DNA from: an uncultured Dorea sp.
Lineage (GTDB): Bacteria > Bacillota > Clostridia > Lachnospirales > Lachnospiraceae
DNA: 64,000 bases
NCBI GenBank assembly: GCA_910589275.1
Contig: CAJUTH010000006.1
Coordinates: 1-64,000 of the forward strand
Direction: 5' to 3'
The position numbers were made by a program, and so were the translations under genes. Every line of letters begins with the position of its first letter. Positions within the stretch are counted from its first letter, which is position 1. This document shows positions 33,693 to 42,248 of this stretch, piece after piece. The notes below the pieces were generated by a model. It saw only the letters and a list, made by a program, of their open reading frames with translations. It was not told where the DNA came from and searched no databases.

Positions 33693-34154
33693 AATGAAGC
33701 TGTTAAGATGAACCGGCATGGATAATATTTTGGGAATATCCAGTTCCAGTGCAAATTCATCTGTCTTTTTCATAACATATATGTTAGAGATAAAATCACT
33801 GACAAATAAATTTTTATTAGTTTGTAAAAACTTGTAAGATGGTTCCACGGAAATGATTTTGTCTGCCAGAAGTCCTATTTTTCTGGTTTTATCTGAAATA
33901 ACTACTACACATGGTCTGGTTTCTTCGGTTTTAGAACTGGTAAGTTCTAACAATACTTTTAAATCGATCATTGTAATGCATCTGTTATAAGAATTGCATA
34001 TCCCGGCTATATATGCAGGTGTATTCGGAATGGTTCGCTTCATCTCGGGAAGAGGTATAATATCCGATACATTGTGGTCTGGAATTAAAAAGATACTATT
34101 ATGGACACGAAATAGTATGCAAACAGAATATGGATTACCTAAAACCATAGTCAA
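33687..34154 (-). CDS. CheW-like domain protein
   Basis: 155 residues resembling a single CheW domain: FLIPDHNVSDIIPLPEMKRT, then IAGICNSYNRCITMIDLKVL and a ...KIGLLADKIISVEP segment. CheW couples chemoreceptors to CheA, but no chemotaxis genes are in the window, so it may be an adapter or a ligand-binding regulator. It lies 79 bp downstream of a MerR-family gene, with a MerR-type promoter between them. Confidence 0.8.
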   Translation of the reverse strand: MTMVLGNPYSVCILFRVHNSIFLIPDHNVSDIIPLPEMKRTIPNTPAYIAGICNSYNRCITMIDLKVLLELTSSKTEETRPCVVVISDKTRKIGLLADKIISVEPSYKFLQTNKNLFVSDFISNIYVMKKTDEFALELDIPKILSMPVHLNSFIS

Positions 34155-34183
34155 GCCTCCTCTATTTTAGAAAATATACTCTT

Positions 34184-34214
34184 ATTATAAAGTCTGTTAT
34201 AATAACAGAGTCAA
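34184..34214 (-). promoter_or_regulatory. MerR-type promoter with 19-bp spacer and central dyad
   Basis: On the minus strand: TTGACT (34214-34209), 19-bp spacer, TATAAT (34189-34184). The spacer holds TCTGTTA-TAA-TAACAGA (34193-34209). Overlong spacing with a dyad between the boxes is the hallmark of MerR-activated promoters. It drives the CheW-like gene. Confidence 0.85.
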
Positions 34215-34233
34215 GAGGAAACTTGTATATATT

Positions 34234-35040
34234 CTATATCAGAAAATCCCCGATAATTTCTATTTCGACCGTATTTCTTTCAATAGCATAATTGTCCAAA
34301 ATCATACTTGAAATAAGAGCCGTTAATTCATTGTCTGAAATTTCTTTTATTTCATTTTGCACTAAGTTTATGAGCTGATCTCTGGAAACCCAGCCGGAAG
34401 TCTCCGCTTGTTTACAAAGGAAGGACTCTGCCGGAATCGTTAAGATATCTTGATTGGAAAGATTTTCAAGAACCTCACAATAAATATAAGAATCAATCAG
34501 GACATTTTGCCTAAACTGCATAATAATGCCAAAGGGAAGAATCGGATTCATGTCTTTCTTTTCTGCATCTAAAAATAAAGAGGCGTTTATATTTTTCATT
34601 TCCTGCAGATTCTCTGAATTATCCGTCCATTTTTTTATTATGAAGTGACGTTCCGGGAAGGCTCTTTCATAAAAGCCGCGCTTGTCTGCATATTTTCGGT
34701 TTATAGCTTGGCAGTTCAGCACATACTCTATTTTATCCAACCCTAATTGAATCTCTTTCATTTTTTGTTCAGCTATCTTACGGCTGTATTCAAAAAGATT
34801 CCGGCTCATTAGATTTCCTTGGTTCTGATAATCTTTCAGTTCTTTTAATGGTATTCCGATCTCAGTGCACAAGAGAATTAAGTCCAGCATAAGAAGCTGT
34901 TCAGCAGAATAATAGCGGTATTTTGTAGAAGCGTCTATTTTGAACGGGTGAAGAACACCTATTTTTTCATAATATCGTAAAGAATTTATATTGATATTCC
35001 TAAGGTTGGCAAATTCACTTATTGTAAAGTATTCTTTCAT
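34234..35040 (-). CDS. MerR-family transcriptional regulator with effector domain
   Basis: 268 residues. The N-terminal MerR HTH reads FTISEFANLRNININSLRYY and ends KYRYYSAEQL. A coiled-coil dimerisation helix (about 75-110) and a C-terminal domain of some 150 residues follow, similar in layout to BmrR/GyrI-like ligand-binding regulators. It probably activates the CheW-like gene from the 19-bp-spacer promoter just downstream. AAGGAGGC precedes its start. The ligand is unknown. Confidence 0.9.
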   Translation of the reverse strand: MKEYFTISEFANLRNININSLRYYEKIGVLHPFKIDASTKYRYYSAEQLLMLDLILLCTEIGIPLKELKDYQNQGNLMSRNLFEYSRKIAEQKMKEIQLGLDKIEYVLNCQAINRKYADKRGFYERAFPERHFIIKKWTDNSENLQEMKNINASLFLDAEKKDMNPILPFGIIMQFRQNVLIDSYIYCEVLENLSNQDILTIPAESFLCKQAETSGWVSRDQLINLVQNEIKEISDNELTALISSMILDNYAIERNTVEIEIIGDFLI

Positions 35041-35269
35041 TACTAAAAAGCCTCCTTAATTTTTAGGATATTTTCTTAATATAATAGTGTTTAGAAAAGA
35101 AAAAGTCCATATCATAAGGTGAAAAAAACAGCGTCAAATGGTGTGCTGTTACTGTTCATGGGTCAGGAATGCGCCAAACTGCGCATTCCATGAGAACATG
35201 ATTCAGTATTGAACCCATTATCGCTGCAGCAGCCCTCGGAAATCGGGCAGTGAATATATAGATTCTATT
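35041..35269. other. intergenic region with a hairpin and shared 12-mer
   Basis: No gene. AATGCG-N8-CGCATT lies near 35168-35187. GTCAAATGGTGT (about 35134) also occurs near 47560, suggesting a minor interspersed sequence. Confidence 0.35.
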
Positions 35270-36151
35270 TTATAAGATAGAGCTTGCGAATACCAGCATT
35301 GCCGCTTTCACGTCGGCTTTGATCCCTTCCTTTGCAGCCATAACAATATCGTGATAGAATACCTTTTTATCGCCGGTTCTTTCGATCAGCTCCCTGACTG
35401 CATTTCCTCCGGCCATGGAGCCGTATGTATAATAATTGATCTTGGCGATCCCGTTGTGTATGGCTGTTTTAAAGTCTTCGTCGGAGACGCCGGAACCGCC
35501 GTGCATAACAAAAGGAATGTCTATTTCATTCCGGATTTGGGTAATGCGGTTCAGATCCAGTTTGGGTTCCGTCAGATAGACGCCGTGAGTGGTGCCGAAT
35601 GAAATTGCAAGGGCGTCAACGCCGGTTCCTTCCACAAATTTTCTAGCTGTGGCCGGGTCGGTGTAGCAGTCGTCTAAAGAGGCGTAATCCTCTGCTCCTA
35701 CGGCTCCCCGTCCTTCGCCTCCGCCGAGGGCAGAGGTGAAAATATGTCCAAGTTCCGCTTCTACAGAAACGCCTGCGGCGTGGGCGATTCTGACAATTTC
35801 TTTTGTTTCTTTAAAATTCTCTTCATAACTTTTTGCAGACGCATCATACATGATGGAAGTAAATCCAAGACGAATTGCCTGAACGCAGAGCTCGAAGGAA
35901 GCGCCGTGGTCTAAGTGGACACACACCGGCACGGAAGCGCGTTTTGCATAATCCAGCATGATTGGACCGATTTCCGGAAGAGAAATGAGATTCTCGTGTA
36001 CTTCCGCATGCTGAAGGATGACCGGAACATTTAGTTCTTCCGCGGCAGAAATAACGGCCTGAACAGATTCCAGATTTGGTACATTAAAAGCGCCTGCGGC
36101 GTAGCGCCTTTTTTTAGCGTCTTCCAAGATTGATTTCATGGTAACTAACAT
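35270..36151 (-). CDS. class II fructose/tagatose-bisphosphate aldolase
   Basis: 293-residue zinc-dependent class II aldolase of the Fba/GatY/KbaY group. Visible features are CVHLDHG (catalytic Asp and a zinc His), VEAELGHI, the zinc His in GTTHGVY and the phosphate/zinc loop FVMHGGSG. It cleaves a ketose bisphosphate (fructose or tagatose) to DHAP and glyceraldehyde-3-phosphate. It is divergent from the PTS operon and shares operator-like sites, so it probably processes the sugar the PTS imports. CGGAGGTAAG precedes ATG. Confidence 0.92.
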   Translation of the reverse strand: MLVTMKSILEDAKKRRYAAGAFNVPNLESVQAVISAAEELNVPVILQHAEVHENLISLPEIGPIMLDYAKRASVPVCVHLDHGASFELCVQAIRLGFTSIMYDASAKSYEENFKETKEIVRIAHAAGVSVEAELGHIFTSALGGGEGRGAVGAEDYASLDDCYTDPATARKFVEGTGVDALAISFGTTHGVYLTEPKLDLNRITQIRNEIDIPFVMHGGSGVSDEDFKTAIHNGIAKINYYTYGSMAGGNAVRELIERTGDKKVFYHDIVMAAKEGIKADVKAAMLVFASSIL

Positions 36152-36169
36152 AGTCTTACCTCCGTATAT

Positions 36170-36266
36170 TATACCTTATTGAACGTTAGCAGTTCTATAA
36201 GTATACCTTATTGAATATTAACAGTTTAATAAGTATACCGTATTGAACGTTAACAGTTTAATAAGT
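36170..36266 (-). repeat. dispersed palindromic repeat, copies 2-4 (tandem, 32-bp period)
   Basis: Three units begin at 36170, 36202 and 36234, each TATACC-TTATTGAA-type arm, 7-8 nt centre and complementary arm, sharing the TATACC between units. Orientation is opposite to the copy at 2569. It lies in the aldolase mRNA leader. Confidence 0.88.
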
Positions 36267-36284
36267 TTAGATTTTTGTAATAGA

Positions 36285-36313
36285 ATTATAACCACTGGTA
36301 ACTAAAATGTCAA
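36285..36313 (-). promoter_or_regulatory. aldolase promoter with operator in spacer
   Basis: Minus strand: TTGACA (36313-36308), 17-bp spacer, TATAAT (36290-36285). TTACCAGTGGTTA lies in and next to the spacer and matches the PTS operator core. Confidence 0.8.
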
Positions 36314-36467
36314 TATATAAATTGAGATTCTATTGTTTGATTTTTTGTTAAAAAATAGATATTCTATAAAATTTCCAATAATTTCAAACGAAATTTGTAA
36401 AAAGCATACAAAAGAGAATATATATTAATATAATTTTCACAAAAAATAATTGTTTTGATGAAATATA

Positions 36468-36514
36468 TTGACTTATTTGTTGCCGATGGTATTATTGATA
36501 TAACCACTGGTTAT
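36468..36514 (+). promoter_or_regulatory. PTS operon promoter and operator
   Basis: TTGACT (36468-36473), 16-bp spacer, TATTAT (36490-36495). The perfect 15-bp palindrome ATAACCACTGGTTAT (36500-36514) follows at the transcription start. Probable site for the GntR/UTRA regulator encoded in the operon. Confidence 0.75.
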
Positions 36515-36549
36515 ACTTTGCTGAGCATTAGTAGTTCAATAAGTATAGG
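36512..36549 (-). repeat. dispersed palindromic repeat, copy 5 (degenerate)
   Basis: CATTAGTAGTTCAATAAG followed by TATAGG matches the family; the left arm has changed (TTTGCTGAG). It lies in the PTS mRNA leader, overlapping the operator end. Confidence 0.7.
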
Positions 36550-36601
36550 TTGCTGGCAAAAGCAAAATATTGAAAGAATGGGTAGAAAGGAGGAAGTTTT
36601 C

Positions 36602-37081
36602 ATGAAGATCGAAGGCATTGTATTGGTACGGATTGATGACAGATTGATCCACGGGCAGGTAATGACATCATGGCTGAATTACACAAGTGCGAACAAAATA
36701 ATGGTTATTGACGATGGGGTTGCGGGAGATCCCTTTATGAAAAACGTTTTAAAGACTTGTGTGCCGGCGAATGTTAAAATTGCAGCCTTTACAGTAGAAC
36801 GGGCGGTTCCCCGTCTTCAAAAGGGTTTTGCGGGGGATCACTGTATTATTCTGGTGAAATATCCTGAGACGCTGTACCGACTGATGAAAAAAGGAATAGT
36901 ATTTGATGAGATTAATATTGGCGGTATGGGAGTAAGCGGAACAAGAAAGAAATTTTTCCGGAATATTTCAGCCTCAGAGGAAGAAAAGGGAATGCTGAAG
37001 GAGATGGTCTGCGCCGGTTCAAAAATCAGTGTCAGAATCATTGCGGAGGATAATACAACAGACATTTCTAAGATGCTGTAA
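36602..37081 (+). CDS. PTS mannose/fructose/sorbose-class EIIB component
   Basis: 159-residue EIIB with phosphorylated His17 in RIDDRLIHGQV and the family-typical VIDDGVAGDPFMKNVLK. It receives phosphate from EIIA and passes it to the incoming sugar. The ATG at 36602 follows AAAGGAGGAAG; an upstream in-frame start would extend across the operator region and is rejected. It is the first gene of the EIIB-EIIC-EIID-dehydrogenase-GntR-cupin run. Confidence 0.93.
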   Translation: MKIEGIVLVRIDDRLIHGQVMTSWLNYTSANKIMVIDDGVAGDPFMKNVLKTCVPANVKIAAFTVERAVPRLQKGFAGDHCIILVKYPETLYRLMKKGIVFDEINIGGMGVSGTRKKFFRNISASEEEKGMLKEMVCAGSKISVRIIAEDNTTDISKML

Positions 37082-37126
37082 TGAAGAGAGGGAAAGTACG
37101 GAAATAGAATAGAGAGGAGAACATTA

Positions 37127-37945
37127 ATGCATATTACATTATTTCAAGCAATTTTGATTGGCGTCGTATATTATCTTGGTAATATCGGAACGCCGTGGCT
37201 GTCCTTATTAGGCAGTATTTCTGTTGTTTATAAACCGTTGGTAGCGGGTACGCTGGTGGGATTTATTTTGGGGGACCCGGTTTGGGGCTGTATTATCGGT
37301 GCGGCGATTAACCTTCCTTATGTAGCGTTTATTTCAGCGGGGGGAACGGCTCCGCAGGATCCGGGGCTTGCAGGAACAGTTGGAACTGCATGGGCTATGG
37401 CGGCAGGCGTAGATCCAGCTACTGCAGTAACGATTGCGCTTCCGTTAGGGCTTCTTGGAACAATGATCTGGGTTGCGCATATGACGCTGGACGTAACTTT
37501 TGTACATATGGCGGATAAGGCGGCTGATGAGGGAAATATCGATAAGATCTGTTTCTATCATGTAGTCCCGCCGCAGATTTTGATGTTCTGCCTTTGCGTG
37601 ATACCGGCGGCAATTGCTACTTATTACGGGTCAACGGCTGTACAAGGATTGATCGAACAGCTTACAGGAAAGCCTTTGACGGTATTGCAGGTAATCGGAG
37701 GACTGCTCCCTGCTCTTGGTATCGCAATGAATCTTCGCGCAATTTCCAGACCCGGAACACTGCTGTTTTATATGGTAGGATTTATTCTGGTGCAGTATCT
37801 GGGACTGCCGGTAATAGCCGTTGCTGTCTTGGGCGGAGTTATCGGATATTTTTATACAGTTTTATTGAATAATAACAGCGCGCCGCAGGTGGCGGCCGGA
37901 GGCGTTTCGCAGATAATGGCTGATGACGATGAGGAGGATTTTTAG
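37127..37945 (+). CDS. PTS mannose-class EIIC component
   Basis: 272-residue membrane channel subunit of the mannose class. It has many TM helices and the typical PLVAGTLVGFILGDPVWG segment with AGGTAPQDPGLAGTVGTAWA. It pairs with the EIID encoded next, whose ribosome site lies within its last codons. The sugar cannot be deduced from this subunit alone. Confidence 0.93.
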   Translation: MHITLFQAILIGVVYYLGNIGTPWLSLLGSISVVYKPLVAGTLVGFILGDPVWGCIIGAAINLPYVAFISAGGTAPQDPGLAGTVGTAWAMAAGVDPATAVTIALPLGLLGTMIWVAHMTLDVTFVHMADKAADEGNIDKICFYHVVPPQILMFCLCVIPAAIATYYGSTAVQGLIEQLTGKPLTVLQVIGGLLPALGIAMNLRAISRPGTLLFYMVGFILVQYLGLPVIAVAVLGGVIGYFYTVLLNNNSAPQVAAGGVSQIMADDDEEDF

Positions 37946-37946
37946 T

Positions 37947-38771
37947 ATGGCAGAGGAAAAGAGATTAAGTAAAAAAGATGTGGTAAAAGCATTTTGGAGA
38001 TGGACCTTCTTTTCACATGCAAATTATAATTATGAGCGTTTGGAAGCAACGGGGCTGGTTCATTCTTATAAGCATGTAATCAAGAAACTGTATGGGGACG
38101 ATCCGGAGGAATACAAAGCTTGTATCAAAAGACATATGCAGTTTTTTAACACAGAGCCTCATATCGGAGGCGTTATTCCGGGAATCGTACTGGCGATGGA
38201 GGAAGAGCGCGCAAATGGAGCACCTATTACTGATGAAGCAATCAACGGTGTGAAAACTGGTTTGATGGGACCTTTCGCAGGAATTGGAGATACGTTGTGG
38301 CAGGGAACGCTCACGCCGCTCCTTCTTGCTTTCGGTATCAGTCTGGGATCACAAGGAAATCTTATGGGACCGCTGGTATATACGCTGCTGATGTTCGGCG
38401 TGATGTTCCCGGCAGCTTATATCTGCTGGATGAAGGGGTATGAGCTTGGCAAAGACGGAATTGAAAAGATTCTTGGTGGGAATCAGCTTCAGATGCTGAT
38501 TACAGGAGCGTCGGCAATGGGAGCGATTGTTCTGGGAGCTTTGTCCAGTCAATTTGTAACTGTGAATTGTGCGGCGGTGATTAAATTCGGCGCACTGGAA
38601 ATGAACGTTCAGGAAACCGTATTTGACGCGCTGTTCAAAGGCATCCTTCCATTGGGAGTGACGCTGCTGACGCTGTATCTGTTAAAGAACAGAAAAATGA
38701 AAGCGACGACAGTAATGGGAATTTTGATTCTGATCGGTCTTGCAGGCGGCGTGATTGGATTCCTTGGATAG
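37947..38771 (+). CDS. PTS mannose-class EIID component
   Basis: 274-residue subunit starting MAEEKRLSKKDVVKAFWRW, with the conserved MQFFNTEPHIGGVIPGIVLA and GIGDTLWQGTLTPLL segments of EIID. C-terminal TM helices follow. GAGGAGGATTTTT precedes ATG 37947, one base after the EIIC stop. EIIC and EIID together form the sugar channel. Confidence 0.93.
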   Translation: MAEEKRLSKKDVVKAFWRWTFFSHANYNYERLEATGLVHSYKHVIKKLYGDDPEEYKACIKRHMQFFNTEPHIGGVIPGIVLAMEEERANGAPITDEAINGVKTGLMGPFAGIGDTLWQGTLTPLLLAFGISLGSQGNLMGPLVYTLLMFGVMFPAAYICWMKGYELGKDGIEKILGGNQLQMLITGASAMGAIVLGALSSQFVTVNCAAVIKFGALEMNVQETVFDALFKGILPLGVTLLTLYLLKNRKMKATTVMGILILIGLAGGVIGFLG

Positions 38772-38807
38772 AATTATATGAATGTGCTGATATGGAGGTA
38801 GGATTAA

Positions 38808-39854
38808 ATGAGTGAAATGGCAAAATCTTTGGTATTTACCGGAGAGCGGCAGTTGGAAATCCGCGAATATCCAATACCAGAGGTAAGCGATGACAAGATT
38901 CTGATGAAAGTGGATGCCAGTGCGATCTGTACATGGGAACAACGAGTGTACACCGGTGTAAAGAAAGTGGAATTTCCCTTTATTGGCGGCCATGAAATGT
39001 CTGGAAGGATTATTGCCATGGGAAAAAATGTAGACCGCAGACAGTGGGCGGCGGGCGATATGGTAGTTGCAGGCGTTACGCTTCCATGTAAGAATTGTTA
39101 TCGGTGTAAGAGCGGAAATGAACAGAATTGTGAGAACTTCAACCACAGTAAACATCTGGAAGGGCTTCCGGAAAAGGGGATGGGGGGACTTAGTTCACAT
39201 CTGCTGGTCGATCCGGTGAATCTGTTCCATATCGGTAATGTAACGCCGGAGGAGGCTGCAATTACAGAGCCGTTGTCTTGTGTGCTTCACAGTGTGGAAA
39301 CCGGCCGGGTAGAATTTGGCGACATCGTTGTAGTGATTGGCTGTGGCATTATGGGTCTATTGCATGTGATGCTTTCAGTAAGGAGGGGGGCGTCCGTAAT
39401 TGTATCGGATACGAACAAGGAGAGGACGGCCTTTGCCATGAAACTTGGCGCGTCTTATGCAGTAAATCCGGCGGAAGAAAACTTAGAGCAGCGGGTTATG
39501 GAGATTACCGGGGGACTGAAGGCTCAGGTGGTATTTGATACAACTCCTATTTCAAGTGTGGCGGAGGATGCCATAAAAGTGGTGTCGAATAATGGGCGGC
39601 TGGTATTATACAGTTCGTTTTATCCGGATACCCCGATTACTATCAGCCCGGACTGGCTGCATAAAAGCGGGGCAAAGCTTCTGGGAACTGCAAATTCGAA
39701 TACGGTTGATTTTGTGAAAGCTTCCCGGATGATATCCGAGAAAATTGTAGATATGAAGCCGTTTATTTCGGAGGTATATGAGCTGGAGGATTACAAGAAA
39801 GCATTTGAATCCGCCATAAAGGGAGATAAGTTCAGGGTGGTGATCAGATTTTAA
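38808..39854 (+). CDS. zinc-dependent medium-chain alcohol/polyol dehydrogenase
   Basis: 348-residue MDR enzyme. Catalytic zinc residues are Cys41 and His62-Glu63 (GGHE), and structural zinc cysteines are 94, 97, 100 and 108. NAD-binding motif VVVIGCGIMGLLHVML follows. Relatives oxidise sorbitol, threonine or sugar phosphates; in a PTS operon it probably acts on the phosphorylated sugar or polyol, making a ketose phosphate that can lead to the aldolase. Substrate is inference. GGAGGTAGG precedes the start. Confidence 0.9.
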   Translation: MSEMAKSLVFTGERQLEIREYPIPEVSDDKILMKVDASAICTWEQRVYTGVKKVEFPFIGGHEMSGRIIAMGKNVDRRQWAAGDMVVAGVTLPCKNCYRCKSGNEQNCENFNHSKHLEGLPEKGMGGLSSHLLVDPVNLFHIGNVTPEEAAITEPLSCVLHSVETGRVEFGDIVVVIGCGIMGLLHVMLSVRRGASVIVSDTNKERTAFAMKLGASYAVNPAEENLEQRVMEITGGLKAQVVFDTTPISSVAEDAIKVVSNNGRLVLYSSFYPDTPITISPDWLHKSGAKLLGTANSNTVDFVKASRMISEKIVDMKPFISEVYELEDYKKAFESAIKGDKFRVVIRF

Positions 39855-39868
39855 TTACCACATTGTTA
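39855..39868. promoter_or_regulatory. degenerate operator-like site before GntR gene
   Basis: TTACCACATTGTTA resembles the PTS and EIIA sites and may allow autoregulation. One extra base and mismatches weaken the case. Confidence 0.35.
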
Positions 39869-39944
39869 AAATTTTATTTGAAATAAAGCCGGATTATGAT
39901 TATACTAATTGCATGAGTGGAAATCAGGGAAGGCAGGAAGCAGT

Positions 39945-40790
39945 ATGGCTATTAAGAAAAAGCAGCTCCTTTACATGCAGTTAAAAGAAGATATTCTGGC
40001 GGATTATGAAAAGAAGCCTTATTATTCTCCGCTGCCTGGAGAGCGGGAATTATGTGATATTTATCATGTAAGCAGACCTACGGTCAGGCGGGCGCTTGAG
40101 ATACTGGAGGAAGAAGGCTGTATTATGAGATTTGCGGGAAAGGGGGCCTTTTTTATCGGGACGAAGAAACAGCAGGGGAATAAAAAGGCGGCCGCTTCCC
40201 GCATTGCCTTTTATAATCAAGTAAGGTTGCGGGGAGATTATACCAGCAGTAAAGTGCTTACCCAGAAAGCGGAGATTGTAAGCCCTGCGATTGCAGAGAT
40301 TCTGGGGATTCGTGAGGGAGGCATGGTGTTCCATTTGGAAAGGCTTAGGTATATCAATGGGAAACTGTGGACGCTTGCGGATTCTTATATTGATTACGAG
40401 ATGTGCCCGGAATTGCTGGAATACGATTATGCGGAACGCTCCCTCCACAATACGCTTGCAGGATATGGGTATGTGCCGTTTCAGGCAAAGAGATGTATTA
40501 CAGCGCAGAGAGCGAACGAATATGACGCGTTTCATCTGGGACTGCAGGAAGGAGATCCAATCTGTCATACAAGGACTCTTGTGTATGATAAGGAGGGAAA
40601 GCTTTTAGAGTGCGCAATAAGCCGCGGGGATATCTACAAGATACGGTATGATATTACCACGTATAATCAGGCTGATATCGGAAATGGAGATATGGCCGGA
40701 GAACCGAAAGTGGATTGGAGAAATAAAGCGGATGGCGCCGGGCCGGAACGAATGGATATAGACAGCGGTAGTGATAATCTGCTGTGGTAG
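39945..40790 (+). CDS. GntR-family regulator with UTRA domain (HutC subfamily)
   Basis: 281 residues. GntR winged helix at 1-75 (LPGERELCDIYHVSRPTVRR, ALEILEEEGCIMR), then a UTRA ligand-binding domain (about 90-240) with GMVFHLERLRYINGK and ITAQRANEYDAFHLGLQEGD. It is the only PTS-linked DNA-binding protein in the operon and is the likely ligand of the ACCACTGGT-type palindromes. The acidic C-terminal tail (about 245-281) is unusual. ATG 39945 follows AAGGCAGGAAG. Confidence 0.9.
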   Translation: MAIKKKQLLYMQLKEDILADYEKKPYYSPLPGERELCDIYHVSRPTVRRALEILEEEGCIMRFAGKGAFFIGTKKQQGNKKAAASRIAFYNQVRLRGDYTSSKVLTQKAEIVSPAIAEILGIREGGMVFHLERLRYINGKLWTLADSYIDYEMCPELLEYDYAERSLHNTLAGYGYVPFQAKRCITAQRANEYDAFHLGLQEGDPICHTRTLVYDKEGKLLECAISRGDIYKIRYDITTYNQADIGNGDMAGEPKVDWRNKADGAGPERMDIDSGSDNLLW

Positions 40791-40818
40791 CAGACAGATT
40801 GGGAAAGGACGGCTTAAA

Positions 40819-41184
40819 ATGAACGGCAAAACGATGATAATACATAAAAGGCAGGAACTGGAACAGATAGAAAATTATCCTCATGTAAATTCAAAAACGG
40901 GGAAGGTACTGTATCAGAAAGAACTGACCACAGAACCGGAGACGGGGATGATGATTGAGATGATCCGGTATCCGAAGGGATGTATGATTCCGCCGCATAC
41001 GCATCATTGCGGGCATGGGATTTATGTGCTGAAAGGAACCTTGGAGACTAGCGAGGGCAGTTTTGGACCGGGAGACTATATGTGGTTTGACGAGGGAACT
41101 GTAATGACCCACGGAGCTGGGGAAGAAGAGGATGTGGATATCCTATTTATTACCAACAAAAAGTTGGACATGGTTTATCTGTGA
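40819..41184 (+). CDS. single-domain cupin protein
   Basis: 121-residue cupin. Metal ligands are in PPHTHHCGHGIYVLKGTLE (motif 1), and motif 2 is FDEGTVMTHGAG. These small cupins can be sugar isomerases, lyases or binding proteins; none is proven. It closely follows the GntR gene and ends the operon, just before a triple palindromic repeat. Confidence 0.85.
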   Translation: MNGKTMIIHKRQELEQIENYPHVNSKTGKVLYQKELTTEPETGMMIEMIRYPKGCMIPPHTHHCGHGIYVLKGTLETSEGSFGPGDYMWFDEGTVMTHGAGEEEDVDILFITNKKLDMVYL

Positions 41185-41189
41185 CAAAG

Positions 41190-41289
41190 TATACTTATTG
41201 AACTACTGATGTTCAATCAGGCATATTGGTTGAACTGCTAATGTTCAATAAGATATACTTATTGAACTACTAATGTTCAATAAGATAAA
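41190..41289 (+). repeat. dispersed palindromic repeat, copies 6-8 (tandem, 32-bp period)
   Basis: Units start at 41190, 41222 and 41254, each TTATTGAAC-type arm, TACTRAT/TGCTAAT centre and GTTCAATAA arm. Orientation is opposite to the triplet at 36.2 kb. It lies between the cupin and YitT genes. Confidence 0.88.
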
Positions 41290-41383
41290 TTCAGAAAATA
41301 TAATGAATAACATAAAGAGCAGCGGCGAATTATAATTTTATACTTAGCGGCTGTTTTTTGTTATGTGAGAAGAAGGAGGACTT

Positions 41384-42244
41384 ATGAAAAGGTATAGTTT
41401 CAAGGAGTTTGGAGCGGATGTTCTGGTGGATCTGGCTGCCGGGCTGATCATTGCCGTAGGAGTGTATAATTTTGCGCTGTATGCGAATTTCCCTGTGGCG
41501 GGATTTTCAGGGATTGCCATTATATTGTATCATCTTCTAGGGCTTCCGGTGGGTATCGGGACAATTCTGCTAAATATTCCAGTGGCGGTTTTGTGTTATA
41601 AGTTTTTAGGAAGGATGTTTTTTCTGAAATCTTTAAAATCCGTTATTATTACTTCTGTTATGATGGATTACGCGGCGCCGCTGCTTCCGGTATACGAAGG
41701 GGACAGGCTGTTAGCGGCTCTTTGTATGGGAGTGCTGTGCGGCGCCGGTTTTGCTATGGTTTTTATGCGGAATTCATCTACCGGAGGGCAGGATTTTATT
41801 ACGTTGTCATTGAAAAAAGTTTATCCGCATTTCAGTCTGGGTTCCATTACCTTTGCGCTGGATTTGGTAACAATTATCATGGGAAGCATATTGGTGTTCC
41901 GAGAGTTGGACGGATTTATTTATGGCATTATCGTAACTTATCTGATAGCAATCGTCATGGATCGGATTATGTATGGAATCTACGAAGGTAAGATGACTTT
42001 GATTGTAACGGAGCAGGGCGCCAAGGTTGCGGAACAGATTGACGAGTATTCGGGGCGGGGCTCTACGATTCTTCACGGGAGGGGGAGTTATTCCGGCAGA
42101 GAGAAGGACGTAGTGATGTGTGCCTGCAATAATAAGCAGATGTATGCCATAAAGAAGATGGTGCATGAGATTGACCCGAAAGCGTTTACCATTATTGTGG
42201 AGTCGAACGAGGTGGTAGGGGAAGGGTTCAAAGAATCTTCTTAA
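41384..42244 (+). CDS. YitT family membrane protein (DUF161/DUF2179)
   Basis: 286-residue protein with about five TM helices in the first 200 residues (for example AAGLIIAVGVYNFALYANF and NSSTGGQDFITLSLKK), then a cytoplasmic DUF2179 domain (about 205-280) with GRGSTILHGRGSYSGREKD. The function of YitT proteins is not established. AAGGAGGAC precedes the start. It is preceded by the triple repeat and followed by a single copy of the same repeat. Confidence 0.92.
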   Translation: MKRYSFKEFGADVLVDLAAGLIIAVGVYNFALYANFPVAGFSGIAIILYHLLGLPVGIGTILLNIPVAVLCYKFLGRMFFLKSLKSVIITSVMMDYAAPLLPVYEGDRLLAALCMGVLCGAGFAMVFMRNSSTGGQDFITLSLKKVYPHFSLGSITFALDLVTIIMGSILVFRELDGFIYGIIVTYLIAIVMDRIMYGIYEGKMTLIVTEQGAKVAEQIDEYSGRGSTILHGRGSYSGREKDVVMCACNNKQMYAIKKMVHEIDPKAFTIIVESNEVVGEGFKESS

Positions 42245-42248
42245 AAAG

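Noticed and set aside
36170..36266. CRISPR array
   Set aside because: Three 32-bp units repeat directly with no variable spacers, and no cas genes are present. The units are palindromes sharing their ends.
39855..39868. Firm GntR autoregulatory operator
   Set aside because: The site is one base too long and imperfect; kept only as a low-confidence feature.
41328..41360. Intrinsic terminator after the triple repeat
   Set aside because: A T-run is present, but the pairing between AGCAGC and GCGGCTG is too short and imperfect to support it.
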